64,000 nucleotides of DNA. Origin: Paracoccaceae bacterium. GTDB taxonomy: Bacteria > Pseudomonadota > Alphaproteobacteria > Rhodobacterales > Rhodobacteraceae. The position numbers and the translations under genes were made by a program. Below are positions 36,106 to 43,813 of the stretch, one piece after another. The DNA lies in NCBI GenBank assembly GCA_014654775.1, contig JACVZW010000058.1:124001-188000 (forward strand), written 5' to 3'. The first letter of the stretch is position 1. The number at the start of each line of letters is the position of its first letter. The notes below the pieces were generated by a model. The model worked only from the letters and a program-made list of their open reading frames with translations. It did not search any database and was not told where the DNA came from.

Positions 36106-36149
36106 CAAAAATCTTCGAAGATTTTTGCAAATTTCTTCGAAGAAATTTG
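36106..36149. repeat. Tandem AT-rich palindrome array 3 (two abutting palindromes)
   Basis: 36106-36127 (CAAAAATCTTC/GAAGATTTTTG) and 36128-36149 (CAAATTTCTTC/GAAGAAATTTG) are two perfect 22-nt palindromes with no spacer between them. They lie 7 nt after the stop of the IscA-type gene, in the same relative position as arrays 1 and 2. Confidence 0.85.
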
Positions 36150-36156
36150 GGCTGAT

Positions 36157-36516
36157 TTAGGCGGCGGGCTGGTCCTTGAACTTGATGGACTCGCCGCAGC
36201 CGCAGGCCTCGGCCACATTGGGGTTGTTGAAGCGGAAGCCGGATTCGAGGAGCGAAGTCTGATAGTCGATCTCGGTCCCGAAGAGGAACATCTGCGCCAT
36301 CGGGGCGATCATCACCCGCGCGCCGTCCTGTTCCACCACCTCATCCATCGGGTTCACGTCGGCGACATAGTCCATCGTGTATTCCATGCCCGCGCAGCCG
36401 CCCTTCTTGACGCCGATGCGCAGCCCTGCGCTGCCCTGCTTTTCCATCAGGCGCGCGATCTGGCGGATGGCGGCGGGGGTAAGGGTGACAGCCTGTTTGC
36501 CGGGAATGCCGAACAT
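36157..36516 (-). CDS. HesB/IscA-family Fe-S cluster carrier (SufA/ErpA-like)
   Basis: A 119-residue A-type carrier that receives and hands over Fe-S clusters. The three conserved cysteines are present in GGCAGMEY and ACGCGES. ATG at 36514-36516 has AAGGAG six bases upstream. In related genomes this gene tends to follow the SufT-type gene; here the DUF3307/cyclase-like pair lies between them, a change noted in the findings. Confidence 0.92.
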   Translation of the reverse strand: MFGIPGKQAVTLTPAAIRQIARLMEKQGSAGLRIGVKKGGCAGMEYTMDYVADVNPMDEVVEQDGARVMIAPMAQMFLFGTEIDYQTSLLESGFRFNNPNVAEACGCGESIKFKDQPAA

Positions 36517-36542
36517 GGGGGTTCTCCTTCGTCACGCTTAAC

Positions 36543-37259
36543 TTAAGGCGGAAAGGCAGGAATTCCAAGCGGGGGCAGGGAGGCCATCAGCGCCAGCGTC
36601 GCCCAGGCCGAAACGAGGGCCCAAGCGAAGGAGGCGAGCGTGCCGATGATGACATATTCCGACAGCTTCGCCTCTTCCCGCACGGTGCCGAAGCGGAGGA
36701 CGGATTTCGCGGCGATGAGGAAGCCGATGCCTTCGGGCAGGCCGCCGAGGATCATCAGAAAGATCAGCCCGCGTTCCAGCTGGCCGATGGCGCGGCCACC
36801 ATTGGGCAGGCCGTCCAGCGTGATGATGGCGGCCCAAGGGGCCATGAGATGGCCGATGGCGAAGCCGCCCGCGCGGACGGTCCAGATCGCGCCTGCGGCG
36901 AGGGCCATGGCGGCAGGCAAGCCGGTGAGGCCGCCCCAGAGGCCGGAGGCGAAGAGGCCGGGGAAGAGAGCGGCGGTCAGGGCGATGGTGGCGAGATGGG
37001 CCGCCTGATCCAGCGCGAAGGCTGTGGCGTCGCTGCGACGGGAGGCGAGCTTTGCCCCGTCGATGGCGGCATGGGCGGCGGCGAGGGCGAAAAGGGCGGG
37101 GTGCAGGCTGCCCGTGGCGGCGATGGCGGTGCCGAGGACGAGGGCGATGTGGAGGGCGAACCAGAGGGGCTTGCGCTTCTCGGCGACCATGCGGTCGGGT
37201 TGCAGCAGGAAATCGGCGGCGACATGGGCGAGGAGGAGGGCGGCGAGGGTTTCAGTCAT
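36543..37259 (-). CDS. DUF3307 multi-pass membrane protein
   Basis: A 238-residue membrane protein opening with the DUF3307 signature LLLAHVAADFLLQPDRMVAEK (residues about 7-27; key residues H11, D15, Q19, D21). About six or seven hydrophobic segments follow, with a charged cytoplasmic loop near 185-200 (FGTVREEAKLSEYV). Function is not established. Its start overlaps the end of the cyclase-like gene by 8 nt, so the two are translationally coupled. DUF3307 and SatD genes are often adjacent (from memory), which supports a working pair. Confidence 0.8.
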   Translation of the reverse strand: MTETLAALLLAHVAADFLLQPDRMVAEKRKPLWFALHIALVLGTAIAATGSLHPALFALAAAHAAIDGAKLASRRSDATAFALDQAAHLATIALTAALFPGLFASGLWGGLTGLPAAMALAAGAIWTVRAGGFAIGHLMAPWAAIITLDGLPNGGRAIGQLERGLIFLMILGGLPEGIGFLIAAKSVLRFGTVREEAKLSEYVIIGTLASFAWALVSAWATLALMASLPPLGIPAFPP

Positions 37260-37893
37260 CGGTCACGCCGTCCCCTTGCCACTGGTCCCACATCTGCAAG
37301 GCAGCCGTCCAAGCCGCTATCCCTGACCCGTCGAAGCGCGCCTTCCAGGCCTGACGGGTTAGGCCCATCCGGGAGGCCCATTCTTCCTGTGTCCGGTCCA
37401 CGGGATCAAGCCATTCCGCGACGACGGCGGCCTGACCGGCGGTCCAGCGGGCAGACTGCCATTCCGCAAGGGCGAGGGTGGCGGGAATCCAAGCCGGAAG
37501 GGTGGGGCCGCCCGCCACAGCCCAGCGCGTGTTGCGTGGCATGTGGTCAAGCGCGCGGCCCGAGCGGGTGAAGGCGGTTCCCGTCGCGCCGGACAGATCA
37601 CCTGCCCGCAGGCCGGCCACCGTTCCGAAGCCGATGGCGAGCCGGGTGGTGAGGCCCGTATCGGCGGCGGCGAGGGCGGCGGTCATGTAGAGGGCGATGC
37701 GGAGGGCGGATTGCGGCTGTTCCAGCAGGATCTGCCAGCCATCACCCCGGAAGCGCGTGAAGTGGAGGTTGCCCTGCCAGCGACGCGCGGCGTGCTCGAG
37801 AGCGGAGATGGCGGCATCGGCCTGCTGCGGCGGCAGTCTTGTGGAGCGGATCAGATCGCCGGTGAGGACGGCATGGATGTGGTCTTGGGGCAT
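37252..37893 (-). CDS. SatD-like protein with class III nucleotidyl-cyclase-like fold
   Basis: A 213-residue protein. LTGDLIRSTRL (10-20) and FRGDGWQILL (48-57) line up with the two metal-binding blocks of class III adenylyl/guanylyl cyclases (DIxGST and GDG), giving D13 and D51 as candidate metal ligands. A later block TRLAIGFGTV...GTAFTRSGRALDHM (about 87-123) resembles the cyclase third block. The C-terminus (about 165-200, TQEEWASRMGLTRQAWKAR) looks like a helix-turn-helix. I place it with the SatD family; enzymatic activity is unproven. The start is ATG 37893, just outside a hairpin; a TTG two codons upstream is possible. Confidence 0.6.
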   Translation of the reverse strand: MPQDHIHAVLTGDLIRSTRLPPQQADAAISALEHAARRWQGNLHFTRFRGDGWQILLEQPQSALRIALYMTAALAAADTGLTTRLAIGFGTVAGLRAGDLSGATGTAFTRSGRALDHMPRNTRWAVAGGPTLPAWIPATLALAEWQSARWTAGQAAVVAEWLDPVDRTQEEWASRMGLTRQAWKARFDGSGIAAWTAALQMWDQWQGDGVTDD

Positions 37894-37895
37894 GC

Positions 37896-37971
37896 GCAAA
37901 GAAAAACCTTTGCATCAGGAAAATGCAAGGGAAAAGCTTTGCACTCAGGAAATGCAAGGGAAAACCCTTGC
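37896..37971. repeat. Tandem hairpin array 4 (GCAAGG...CCTTGC type)
   Basis: Three hairpins in about 29-nt steps: 37896-37913 (GCAAAG/CTTTGC), about 37924-37942 (GCAAGG/CTTTGC with one G-U) and 37954-37971 (GCAAGGG-AAAA-CCCTTGC). Linkers repeat CAGGAAA. It starts 7 nt after the SufT-type stop, like arrays 1-3 after their genes, but the sequence family is different. Confidence 0.75.
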
Positions 37972-37978
37972 GTTTTGG

Positions 37979-38338
37979 TCACATGAAGCCGAGTTCGAGA
38001 CGCGCCTCGTCGGACATCATGTCCATGCCCCATGGGGGATCGAAGGTCATCTTCACGTTGACGGATTTGACGCCCGCCAAGGGTTCCACAGCATCGGCGA
38101 CCCAGCCCGGCATTTCGCCCGCGACGGGGCAACCGGGGGCGGTGAGGGTCATGGTGATGTCCACCTCGTTCTCGGCCGAGATGTCGACGGTGTAGACGAG
38201 GCCGAGGTCGAAGATGTTCACCGGGATTTCCGGGTCATAGACGGTGCGGCACGCCTCGACGACGCTGTCGTAAAGCGGGTGGTCGGTGGTGGAAGGGGCG
38301 ATGAGGGGCGCGCCTTCGATCTTGTCCGCAGTGGTCAT
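37979..38338 (-). CDS. SufT / MIP18 (DUF59) Fe-S assembly protein
   Basis: A 119-residue DUF59 protein, the SufT/PaaD/MIP18 family that helps mature Fe-S proteins. The conserved VYDPEIPVNIFDLGLVY block and the reactive Cys of LTAPGCPVAGEMPGW are present, and the WGMDMMS segment completes the fold. ATG at 38336-38338 is used. No sufB, sufC, sufD or sufS is in the window, so this may be the downstream end of a suf operon or a separate locus. Confidence 0.9.
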   Translation of the reverse strand: MTTADKIEGAPLIAPSTTDHPLYDSVVEACRTVYDPEIPVNIFDLGLVYTVDISAENEVDITMTLTAPGCPVAGEMPGWVADAVEPLAGVKSVNVKMTFDPPWGMDMMSDEARLELGFM

Positions 38339-38408
38339 GGCAATCCCGGTCGGTTGTTGAGTGAATATATAGGGATTACGCGGAGCGAGGTCCAGCCGTC
38401 TGAACGGA

Positions 38409-39992
38409 TCAGTTTGCGGGCAGGGGGATGGGCTCTGCCCCCGGTTCCAGCCGCCATGTGCCGTTGGCGGCAAGGGTCTGCCAGTCGCCCGTGGTGCCGT
38501 CGGGCCAGAGGATGCGGATTTCGGCGCTGGTCGCCGTGCCGAGGCCGAAATGGTGGGGGACGAGGATGCCGCCGACATGGCCGCCGCCGACTTGCACCTC
38601 GCGTTGCATGACCTTGCCGTCGGGGCGGCGCAGTTCGATCCATGCGCCGATGGCGTTGCGGTTGGGGCCCGGCAGAACGAGGTCGAGCGCGATCCAGTTG
38701 CCAAGGCCGGTGCCGGTGTTGCGCCAGAGTTGGGAGGGTTCGTTGCGATTGATGGCGATCATGTCGAGCAGGCCGTCGGCGTTGAGGTCGACCAGCGCGC
38801 CGCCGCGCCCTTGGGCCATGGACGCGACCCCGGCCTTGTCGCCGGATTCGAGGAAGGTGCCGTCAGCGCGGCCAAGGAGGAGGTTGTTGGGATCATCCTC
38901 GGCGAAGTCGGGCATGGCCCAGACGTTGCCCTTCACGACATAGAGGTCGGACAGGCCGTCATTGTTCACATCGCCGAATTGCGCGTGCCAAGCGGTGGAG
39001 GGGCGCAGGTCGCCGCCCGTGTAGGGGCGGTGGGCGGTCACGCCGGATTTCAGCGCGATGTCGCGGTAGCGGGGCAGGGGCGGGTCGTCGGCGGGGATCT
39101 CGGCCAGCGTTTGCAGTTTGTTGTCGGCCATGGAGGTGAGGAAGAATTCGGGGAAGCCGTCGAAGTTGAGGTCTTCCTGCGCGATGCCCATGCCCCAGAT
39201 GCGCAGGCGCTGCCAGCCTTCGGCCTCGGTGAACAGGCGGGGGGGCTGGCCGGGTTCGACATGCCAGAGCTGTTCCTGCCCGCCCTTGTAGTACTCGCGG
39301 TCGTTGGAGACGCGCAGATCGGGGGTGCCTTGCCTGTCCCAGTCGGTGAAGAGGATGGAGAGGGCGCAATGGCCGGGTTCGAGGGGAAGGGGGGCGTCGT
39401 AGCCGGTGCCTTGGGCGTTGGGGCGGTAGAGGTGGTTGGGGGTGCAATTGCCCCAAGGGAAGGCCTCTTGCGTGCGGTCGATATAGGTGCCGATGGCGAG
39501 GGTGGGCAGCGTCGCGCCTTTCTCCCATGTCGCGGCGAAGGCGGTGGACCAGAGATCGAGCCCGTCAAAGCCCCATTGGGCGGAGGCATCTTCGAATTGG
39601 CAGTCGCCAAGCCCGCGCATCAGCCGGTCGGGGCCGACGCGGAGAAGGGCGAGGTCGAGCGTGCCGTCACCGTCGATGTCGAGCGGGTAGGCGCCGGAAA
39701 CGGAGGTTTCTTCCAGACCCGCCTCTGTACGGGTGAAGGCGAGGGGGCCTGCGGGGGCGCTGGCATTGACGAAGAGCACGGCGGGATTGGTGCCGCCTGC
39801 GGCGAAGATGTCGGGGCGGGCATCGCCGTTGCAGTCGAAGACGGCGGTGCCGCCGCCCACCATGAATTCCCATTCGCCCATGAAGCTGTGGGCAAAGCCC
39901 GCGCTTGCGGTTTCTTCGGTGAAGGGGGCGATGGCGGGGTCCTGCGCCAATGCGGGGAGCGGCAGAAGTGTCAGGAGGAGGGCGGCGCGCAT
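38409..39992 (-). CDS. CRTAC1-family exported protein (FG-GAP/VCBS and ASPIC/UnbV)
   Basis: A 527-residue exported protein. A signal peptide of about 16 residues (MRAALLLTLLPLPALA) is followed by FG-GAP/VCBS repeats with Ca-binding DxNxDG-type loops (DCNGDARPD, DIDGDGTLD, DLNADGLLD, DVNNDGLSD), giving a likely beta-propeller. The C-terminus has the ASPIC/UnbV domain (about 435-510: IGAWIELRRPDG, HFGLG, ILWPDG). Exact ligand unknown; CRTAC1 proteins often bind or carry surface partners. It is 4 nt from the haloperoxidase gene. Confidence 0.88.
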   Translation of the reverse strand: MRAALLLTLLPLPALAQDPAIAPFTEETASAGFAHSFMGEWEFMVGGGTAVFDCNGDARPDIFAAGGTNPAVLFVNASAPAGPLAFTRTEAGLEETSVSGAYPLDIDGDGTLDLALLRVGPDRLMRGLGDCQFEDASAQWGFDGLDLWSTAFAATWEKGATLPTLAIGTYIDRTQEAFPWGNCTPNHLYRPNAQGTGYDAPLPLEPGHCALSILFTDWDRQGTPDLRVSNDREYYKGGQEQLWHVEPGQPPRLFTEAEGWQRLRIWGMGIAQEDLNFDGFPEFFLTSMADNKLQTLAEIPADDPPLPRYRDIALKSGVTAHRPYTGGDLRPSTAWHAQFGDVNNDGLSDLYVVKGNVWAMPDFAEDDPNNLLLGRADGTFLESGDKAGVASMAQGRGGALVDLNADGLLDMIAINRNEPSQLWRNTGTGLGNWIALDLVLPGPNRNAIGAWIELRRPDGKVMQREVQVGGGHVGGILVPHHFGLGTATSAEIRILWPDGTTGDWQTLAANGTWRLEPGAEPIPLPAN

Positions 39993-39996
39993 GGGG

Positions 39997-41307
39997 TTAC
40001 TTCCAGGTCTGGAGGGCGTTGACGAAATCGCCCACGCAGGCGCCCTGCGACAGGCCGAGGTCGATGGCGGCGCGGAAATGGATCCCGCCGTAGAGGCGGG
40101 AAATGCCCGCCTCATTCGCCGCGGTCCAGAAATCGGGGAAGTCGCGGGGGGCGAGGCCGTCATCGACATGGGTGCTGTCGGTGAAGGCGAAGGGTTCGCC
40201 GAAGACGGCGGTGAGCACCTGCGCCGCCGCGCCCGATTGGGTGGAATGGCCGGAGGGGTATTCGGGGAAGGGGGGCGTGTTCAGGATCGGCTCCCATTTC
40301 GGGTCGATCACGCGGCGGATATAAGTGACGGGACGCAACAGGTCGTATTTGTACTTGTCACGCCAGTTGACGATGAAGCCATCCGAGACGGCCATGCCGA
40401 GGCGGACGAGGGCGTTCACCTGGTCCTCGATCGGCATCCGGTCGCGTTCGGCGATCTGGAAGATGATCGCCACCCAATGGCCGGGGGGCGTGGGCGAGAG
40501 CATCGGATCATCCGACCAGAAGCGGGCGATGGTCTTTTGTTCGTCGGTCAGGGACTTGGACACCTCGTAGACCTCCATCGCCTCTTTGTAGAAGGGGCTG
40601 GACGGGTCTTCGGAATAGGCGGGGGGCGGGGGCAGGGGGCAAGCCTCGCCATCGGGCAGGGTGAGGGGGCGGTTCTTGCCCCATGCGGGCAGGAGCGGGG
40701 CCTGCTGCAACTGGATGAGGTTGGTGGGCACCCAATCCTGCGGTTCGCCCCCAAGCGTGTAGGTCATGGGAAAGCCCATGTTCTCGATCACCGCGCCGCC
40801 ATCGGTGGTTGAGGCAGCGATGATCGTTTCGGCCAGCGCGATGCCGTAAGCCTGCGACCGGGCGAGGGTGTCGGGGTCCACCCCTTCGGCAGTCAGCGTG
40901 CCGAGCTGCTTGGCGAGCGCGGCCTTGGCGCGCTGTCCGGTGGGGCCGGTATTGGCGAAATAGACCTCGACCGCGAGGCCGAGGGCGGCGTTGAGGACCA
41001 CATCCTCGTCATAGGTCGCGCCTGCCTCGCGGGGCGGGGCGGGGGGCAGGCCGTTGACCTGACCGGCGAGGGTCTGGAGGCGGTCGCTGCCCGACGCCGT
41101 CGCCTCATAGGCGATGAGGGCGGTATAGGCGAAGGAGCGGCTGGCAACGGGCGGGGTCTGCGTGGGCGTGTGGCGGACAAGTTCGAGGATCATCCGGTAC
41201 CAGGTGCCCAGCACCTGCGTGCGGTCGTCACTGGCCTGCGCGGGAAGGGGTGCGAACAGGCAAAGCGCTATCGTAAGAGTTGCAGAAAACCCTTTGAATA
41301 TGTTCAT
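39997..41307 (-). CDS. Vanadium-dependent haloperoxidase / PAP2-type phosphatase, exported
   Basis: A 436-residue protein with a 25-residue signal peptide (ending AQA). It carries the complete acid-phosphatase/vanadate motif: K318-x6-R325-P, P351-S-G-H354 and S403-R404-x5-H410, with spacings inside the family limits. Such enzymes use hydrogen peroxide and halide to make hypohalous acid, or act as phosphatases; the sequence does not say which. The halide-binding residues of marine enzymes cannot be judged here. It is the upstream partner of the CRTAC1 gene. Confidence 0.9.
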   Translation of the reverse strand: MNIFKGFSATLTIALCLFAPLPAQASDDRTQVLGTWYRMILELVRHTPTQTPPVASRSFAYTALIAYEATASGSDRLQTLAGQVNGLPPAPPREAGATYDEDVVLNAALGLAVEVYFANTGPTGQRAKAALAKQLGTLTAEGVDPDTLARSQAYGIALAETIIAASTTDGGAVIENMGFPMTYTLGGEPQDWVPTNLIQLQQAPLLPAWGKNRPLTLPDGEACPLPPPPAYSEDPSSPFYKEAMEVYEVSKSLTDEQKTIARFWSDDPMLSPTPPGHWVAIIFQIAERDRMPIEDQVNALVRLGMAVSDGFIVNWRDKYKYDLLRPVTYIRRVIDPKWEPILNTPPFPEYPSGHSTQSGAAAQVLTAVFGEPFAFTDSTHVDDGLAPRDFPDFWTAANEAGISRLYGGIHFRAAIDLGLSQGACVGDFVNALQTWK

Positions 41308-41406
41308 TATTCCCCCCGAGGCATGGGCCTTTGCGGCCTCTGGCGCGGAGGGAAGCACGGCGCGGGTTCCCGTGCAAGGAAAACCCGCGGCATGGTGTCG
41401 GGGCGA

Positions 41407-41943
41407 TCAGAAGGGGATTTCGTCGTCCATGTCGGAGCGGCCGCCGCCGCCCATGCCGCCGCCGCCGCCGCTGCGGGCGCTGCCGCCGCCGCCTGCGCCG
41501 CCACCGGCGTAGCCGCCACCGCCACCGCCCTGATAGTCGTCATAACCGCCGCGGTCATCCATCCCGCCGCCGCCGCCGCCACCGCCTTCGCCGCGACCGC
41601 CGAGGAGCGTCAGGTTGCCATTGTAGGGGCGCAGGACGATTTCGGTGGTGTAGCGGTCCTGTCCCGACTGGTCCTGCCATTTGCGGGTTTCAAGCGCGCC
41701 CTCGATATAGACGGTGGAACCTTTGCGCAGATACTGCTCGGCGATCTTGGCGAGGGGTTCGTTGAAGATCGCCACCGAATGCCATTCGGTGCGTTCCTTG
41801 CGTTCGCCGGAGGTCCGGTCGCGCCAGGTTTCGGAAGTGGCGATGCGGAGGTTCACCACCTTACCGCCGTTCTGGAAGCTGCGCACCTCGGGGTCGCGCC
41901 CCAGATTGCCGATGATGATCACTTTGTTGACCGAACCTGCCAT
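41407..41943 (-). CDS. ssb: Single-stranded DNA-binding protein
   Basis: A 178-residue SSB. The OB fold occupies about 1-110 ([35 protein letters not shown]). A flexible Gly-rich linker (about 116-170) leads to the acidic C-terminal tip DDEIPF that recruits partner proteins. The linker's repetitive GGC/GCC codons give a long open frame on the other strand that is not a gene. ATG at 41941-41943 has AAGGAC upstream. Confidence 0.97.
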   Translation of the reverse strand: MAGSVNKVIIIGNLGRDPEVRSFQNGGKVVNLRIATSETWRDRTSGERKERTEWHSVAIFNEPLAKIAEQYLRKGSTVYIEGALETRKWQDQSGQDRYTTEIVLRPYNGNLTLLGGRGEGGGGGGGGMDDRGGYDDYQGGGGGGYAGGGAGGGGSARSGGGGGMGGGGRSDMDDEIPF

Positions 41944-42298
41944 GACGTCCTTCCCCCGAATCTGTCTTTCCCGCGGACCTTACGCCCGTGGTGGTTAATG
42001 AAATCCTATAGCCGTCCGGGCGGGAGCCCGCAATGCGCGGGGGTTCCCATGGCGCCTGTGGGATGGCGGGACGGGCGCGATCTGCCGGTTGCGTGGCGCG
42101 GCCTGCCACTTCGGTTGCAGGGGGCGGGGTCGGCAGTCCGACCGGGGCGGGGCCGGTCTGCAACCCGCGATGCAGGTGCAGCATGTCCACCGCGGGTTGA
42201 ATGGTGGCGGCAGGGAAACGGGGGCAGGTCTGGGTCATCCGGTGCCGAGGGGCCATGTGCCCTGCCCGGAGGATGCAGTTCATACAGGAGTTTGTTCG
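41944..42298. other. 355-nt intergenic region ssb / PepSY operon
   Basis: No coding ORF is convincing. Contents: ssb promoter side (AT-rich stretch at 41995-42015), a CGGGC-GGGA-GCCCG hairpin near 42020-42033, and a long dyad CAACCCGCG (42161-42169) with CGCGGGTTG (42191-42199). The Shine-Dalgarno ACAGGAG of the PepSY gene is at 42284-42290. I see no RNA gene. Confidence 0.5.
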
Positions 42299-42559
42299 AT
42301 GATCCGCAAGATGACGCTGGCCGTGCTGGCCGCAACCGCCTTGGCCGCGCCGATGGCCTTTGCCTCGGAAGGGGCGGTGGATGCCGCGGTGCAAGAGAAG
42401 CTGACCGCGCAACTGGTGGCCGAAGGCTATGACGTGCGGCAGTTCAAGGCCGAGGACGGGCTGATCGAGGTCTATGTCGTCAAGGACGGCAAGATGGAAG
42501 AGCTGTGGTTCACGGCCGAGCTGAAGCAGGTCGCGCATGAGGAAGGCGAGGACGAGTGA
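42299..42559 (+). CDS. PepSY-domain periplasmic protein
   Basis: An 86-residue exported protein: a 23-residue signal peptide (ending AFA) followed by a single PepSY-type domain with VAEGYDVRQFKAEDGLIEVYV (about 42-62) and an acidic tail. PepSY domains modulate peptidases or redox partners. Start ATG at 42299 has ACAGGAG eight bases upstream. It opens a probable operon with a cytochrome b gene (66 nt downstream). Confidence 0.82.
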   Translation: MIRKMTLAVLAATALAAPMAFASEGAVDAAVQEKLTAQLVAEGYDVRQFKAEDGLIEVYVVKDGKMEELWFTAELKQVAHEEGEDE

Positions 42560-42624
42560 GCCTTGCCGAGGGCGGGGGCGGCCTTGGCCGCCCTTGCCCG
42601 TTTCGCAAAGAGCAGGAGGATGGG

Positions 42625-43140
42625 ATGCGCGTAAAGGTCTGGGACCCGCTGGTGCGGCTGTTTCATTGGGTGCTGGTGGGGGCCTTTCTGGCCAATGTCT
42701 TTCTGACGCAACCCGGCAAGCTGGCGCATCAATGGATGGGCTATGTGGTGGCGGGTTTGATCGCGCTGCGCGTGGTCTGGGGGTTCATCGGCACGCGGCA
42801 TGCGCGGTTTGCCGACTTCCTGCCGTCGCCCGGGGCGGTGATGGGGCAGGTGCAGGACATGGCCACGGGGCGGCGGCGGTTGCATGAGGGCCATTCGCCG
42901 CTGGGCGCGCTGATGATCTTCAACCTGCTGTTCACCATGGCGGCGCTGGCCGGGTCGGGCTATGCGATGACGACGGTGACCTTCTTCGGCGTGGAATGGG
43001 TCGAGGAGTTGCATGAGCTGCTGGTGGTCTGGGCCGAGATTTCGGTCGTGGTGCATGTTGTGGCGGTGGTGGTGGAAAGCCGACGGCTTGGCGTCAACCT
43101 TCCGAAATCGATGGTGACGGGATACAAGACCCTGCGGTGA
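42625..43140 (+). CDS. Cytochrome b561 / b-type cytochrome membrane protein
   Basis: A 171-residue membrane protein with four helices, beginning KVWDPLVRLFHW. Candidate haem histidines are H17 of LFHW, H38 of AHQWMGY and the C-terminal pair HELLVVWAEISVVVH. It fits the Ni-hydrogenase-type/b561 cytochromes that pass electrons from the quinone pool. ATG at 42625 has AGGAGG upstream. Partner PepSY, b561 and regulator genes are usually seen together in PepSY/b561 redox modules. Confidence 0.88.
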   Translation: MRVKVWDPLVRLFHWVLVGAFLANVFLTQPGKLAHQWMGYVVAGLIALRVVWGFIGTRHARFADFLPSPGAVMGQVQDMATGRRRLHEGHSPLGALMIFNLLFTMAALAGSGYAMTTVTFFGVEWVEELHELLVVWAEISVVVHVVAVVVESRRLGVNLPKSMVTGYKTLR

Positions 43141-43160
43141 CGTGATTTTGCGAGGCTGAT

Positions 43161-43712
43161 TTGACCCAGACCGACTCCGACGCTTCGACGCGGCATGCGC
43201 CGCGCCCGGTGCCGCGCAGGCCGGCATCGCTGGTGGCGCTGATTTTGTTCCAGACGCTGTGTTCGGCCTTTTTCGTCTTTGACGTGATCGAGGATTTAAG
43301 GCGGGGCGATGTGGGACTGGTCCATATGCTGCCCGAGATCGGGGCGACGATCGGGCTGTTTGTGGGGATCGTCTTTGAGGGGCGGTCGCTCTTGGCGCTG
43401 CTCAGGCGGCAGGCGCATATGGAGAAGTCGCTGGGCGTGGCGGCGGGCGCGCTGGCCGAGCTGATGGAGGACTACTTTCGCCAATGGGCGCTGACGCCGT
43501 CGGAGGCGGATGTGGCGGCGTTTACCATCAAGGGCTATTCCATCGCCGAGATCGCGACCTTGCGCGGATCGGCGGAGGGCACGGTGAAGACCCATCTGAA
43601 CGCGATCTACCGCAAGGCGGGTGTGCAGGGGCGGGGGCAGTTGGTGAGCCTGCTGATCGAGGATCTGCTGAATGCGCCGCTCGTGCCGAAGGCGGGCGCG
43701 GCGGGGACTTAG
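43161..43712 (+). CDS. Membrane-tethered LuxR-type HTH regulator (TTG start)
   Basis: A 183-residue protein: N-terminal basic region, two membrane helices (about 23-42 and 58-73), a linker helix, and a C-terminal LuxR/GerE HTH (about 110-165; [22 protein letters not shown] and [15 protein letters not shown] in outline). It lacks the receiver domain of ordinary response regulators, so it may sense at the membrane. Start is TTG at 43161 with GAGG five bases upstream; no ATG lies nearby in frame. It follows the cytochrome gene by 20 nt. Confidence 0.75.
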   Translation: MTQTDSDASTRHAPRPVPRRPASLVALILFQTLCSAFFVFDVIEDLRRGDVGLVHMLPEIGATIGLFVGIVFEGRSLLALLRRQAHMEKSLGVAAGALAELMEDYFRQWALTPSEADVAAFTIKGYSIAEIATLRGSAEGTVKTHLNAIYRKAGVQGRGQLVSLLIEDLLNAPLVPKAGAAGT

Positions 43713-43813
43713 GTCGGAAGGGCCGTGAAGGCACTGGCCAAATGCGGGTCAGTCTGTGTAGTGTCGCGGCGGTTGGCTGCCTTTGGGCGGCCTGTGCGGG
43801 TTGGGGCGGAGCG

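Noticed and set aside
36543-38338. Labelling the cyclase-like/DUF3307 pair as a known CBASS or Pycsar system
   Set aside because: The cyclase blocks are suggestive only, no known effector domain is seen, and the neighbours are housekeeping genes, so it is reported only as a hypothesis.
38550-40022. 490-residue plus-strand ORF
   Set aside because: Antisense to the CRTAC1 gene, whose Ca-binding loops and signal peptide are clear.
41440-41590. GCC/GGC trinucleotide-like repeat
   Set aside because: This is the Gly-rich linker of SSB, a normal feature of the protein rather than a separate repeat element.
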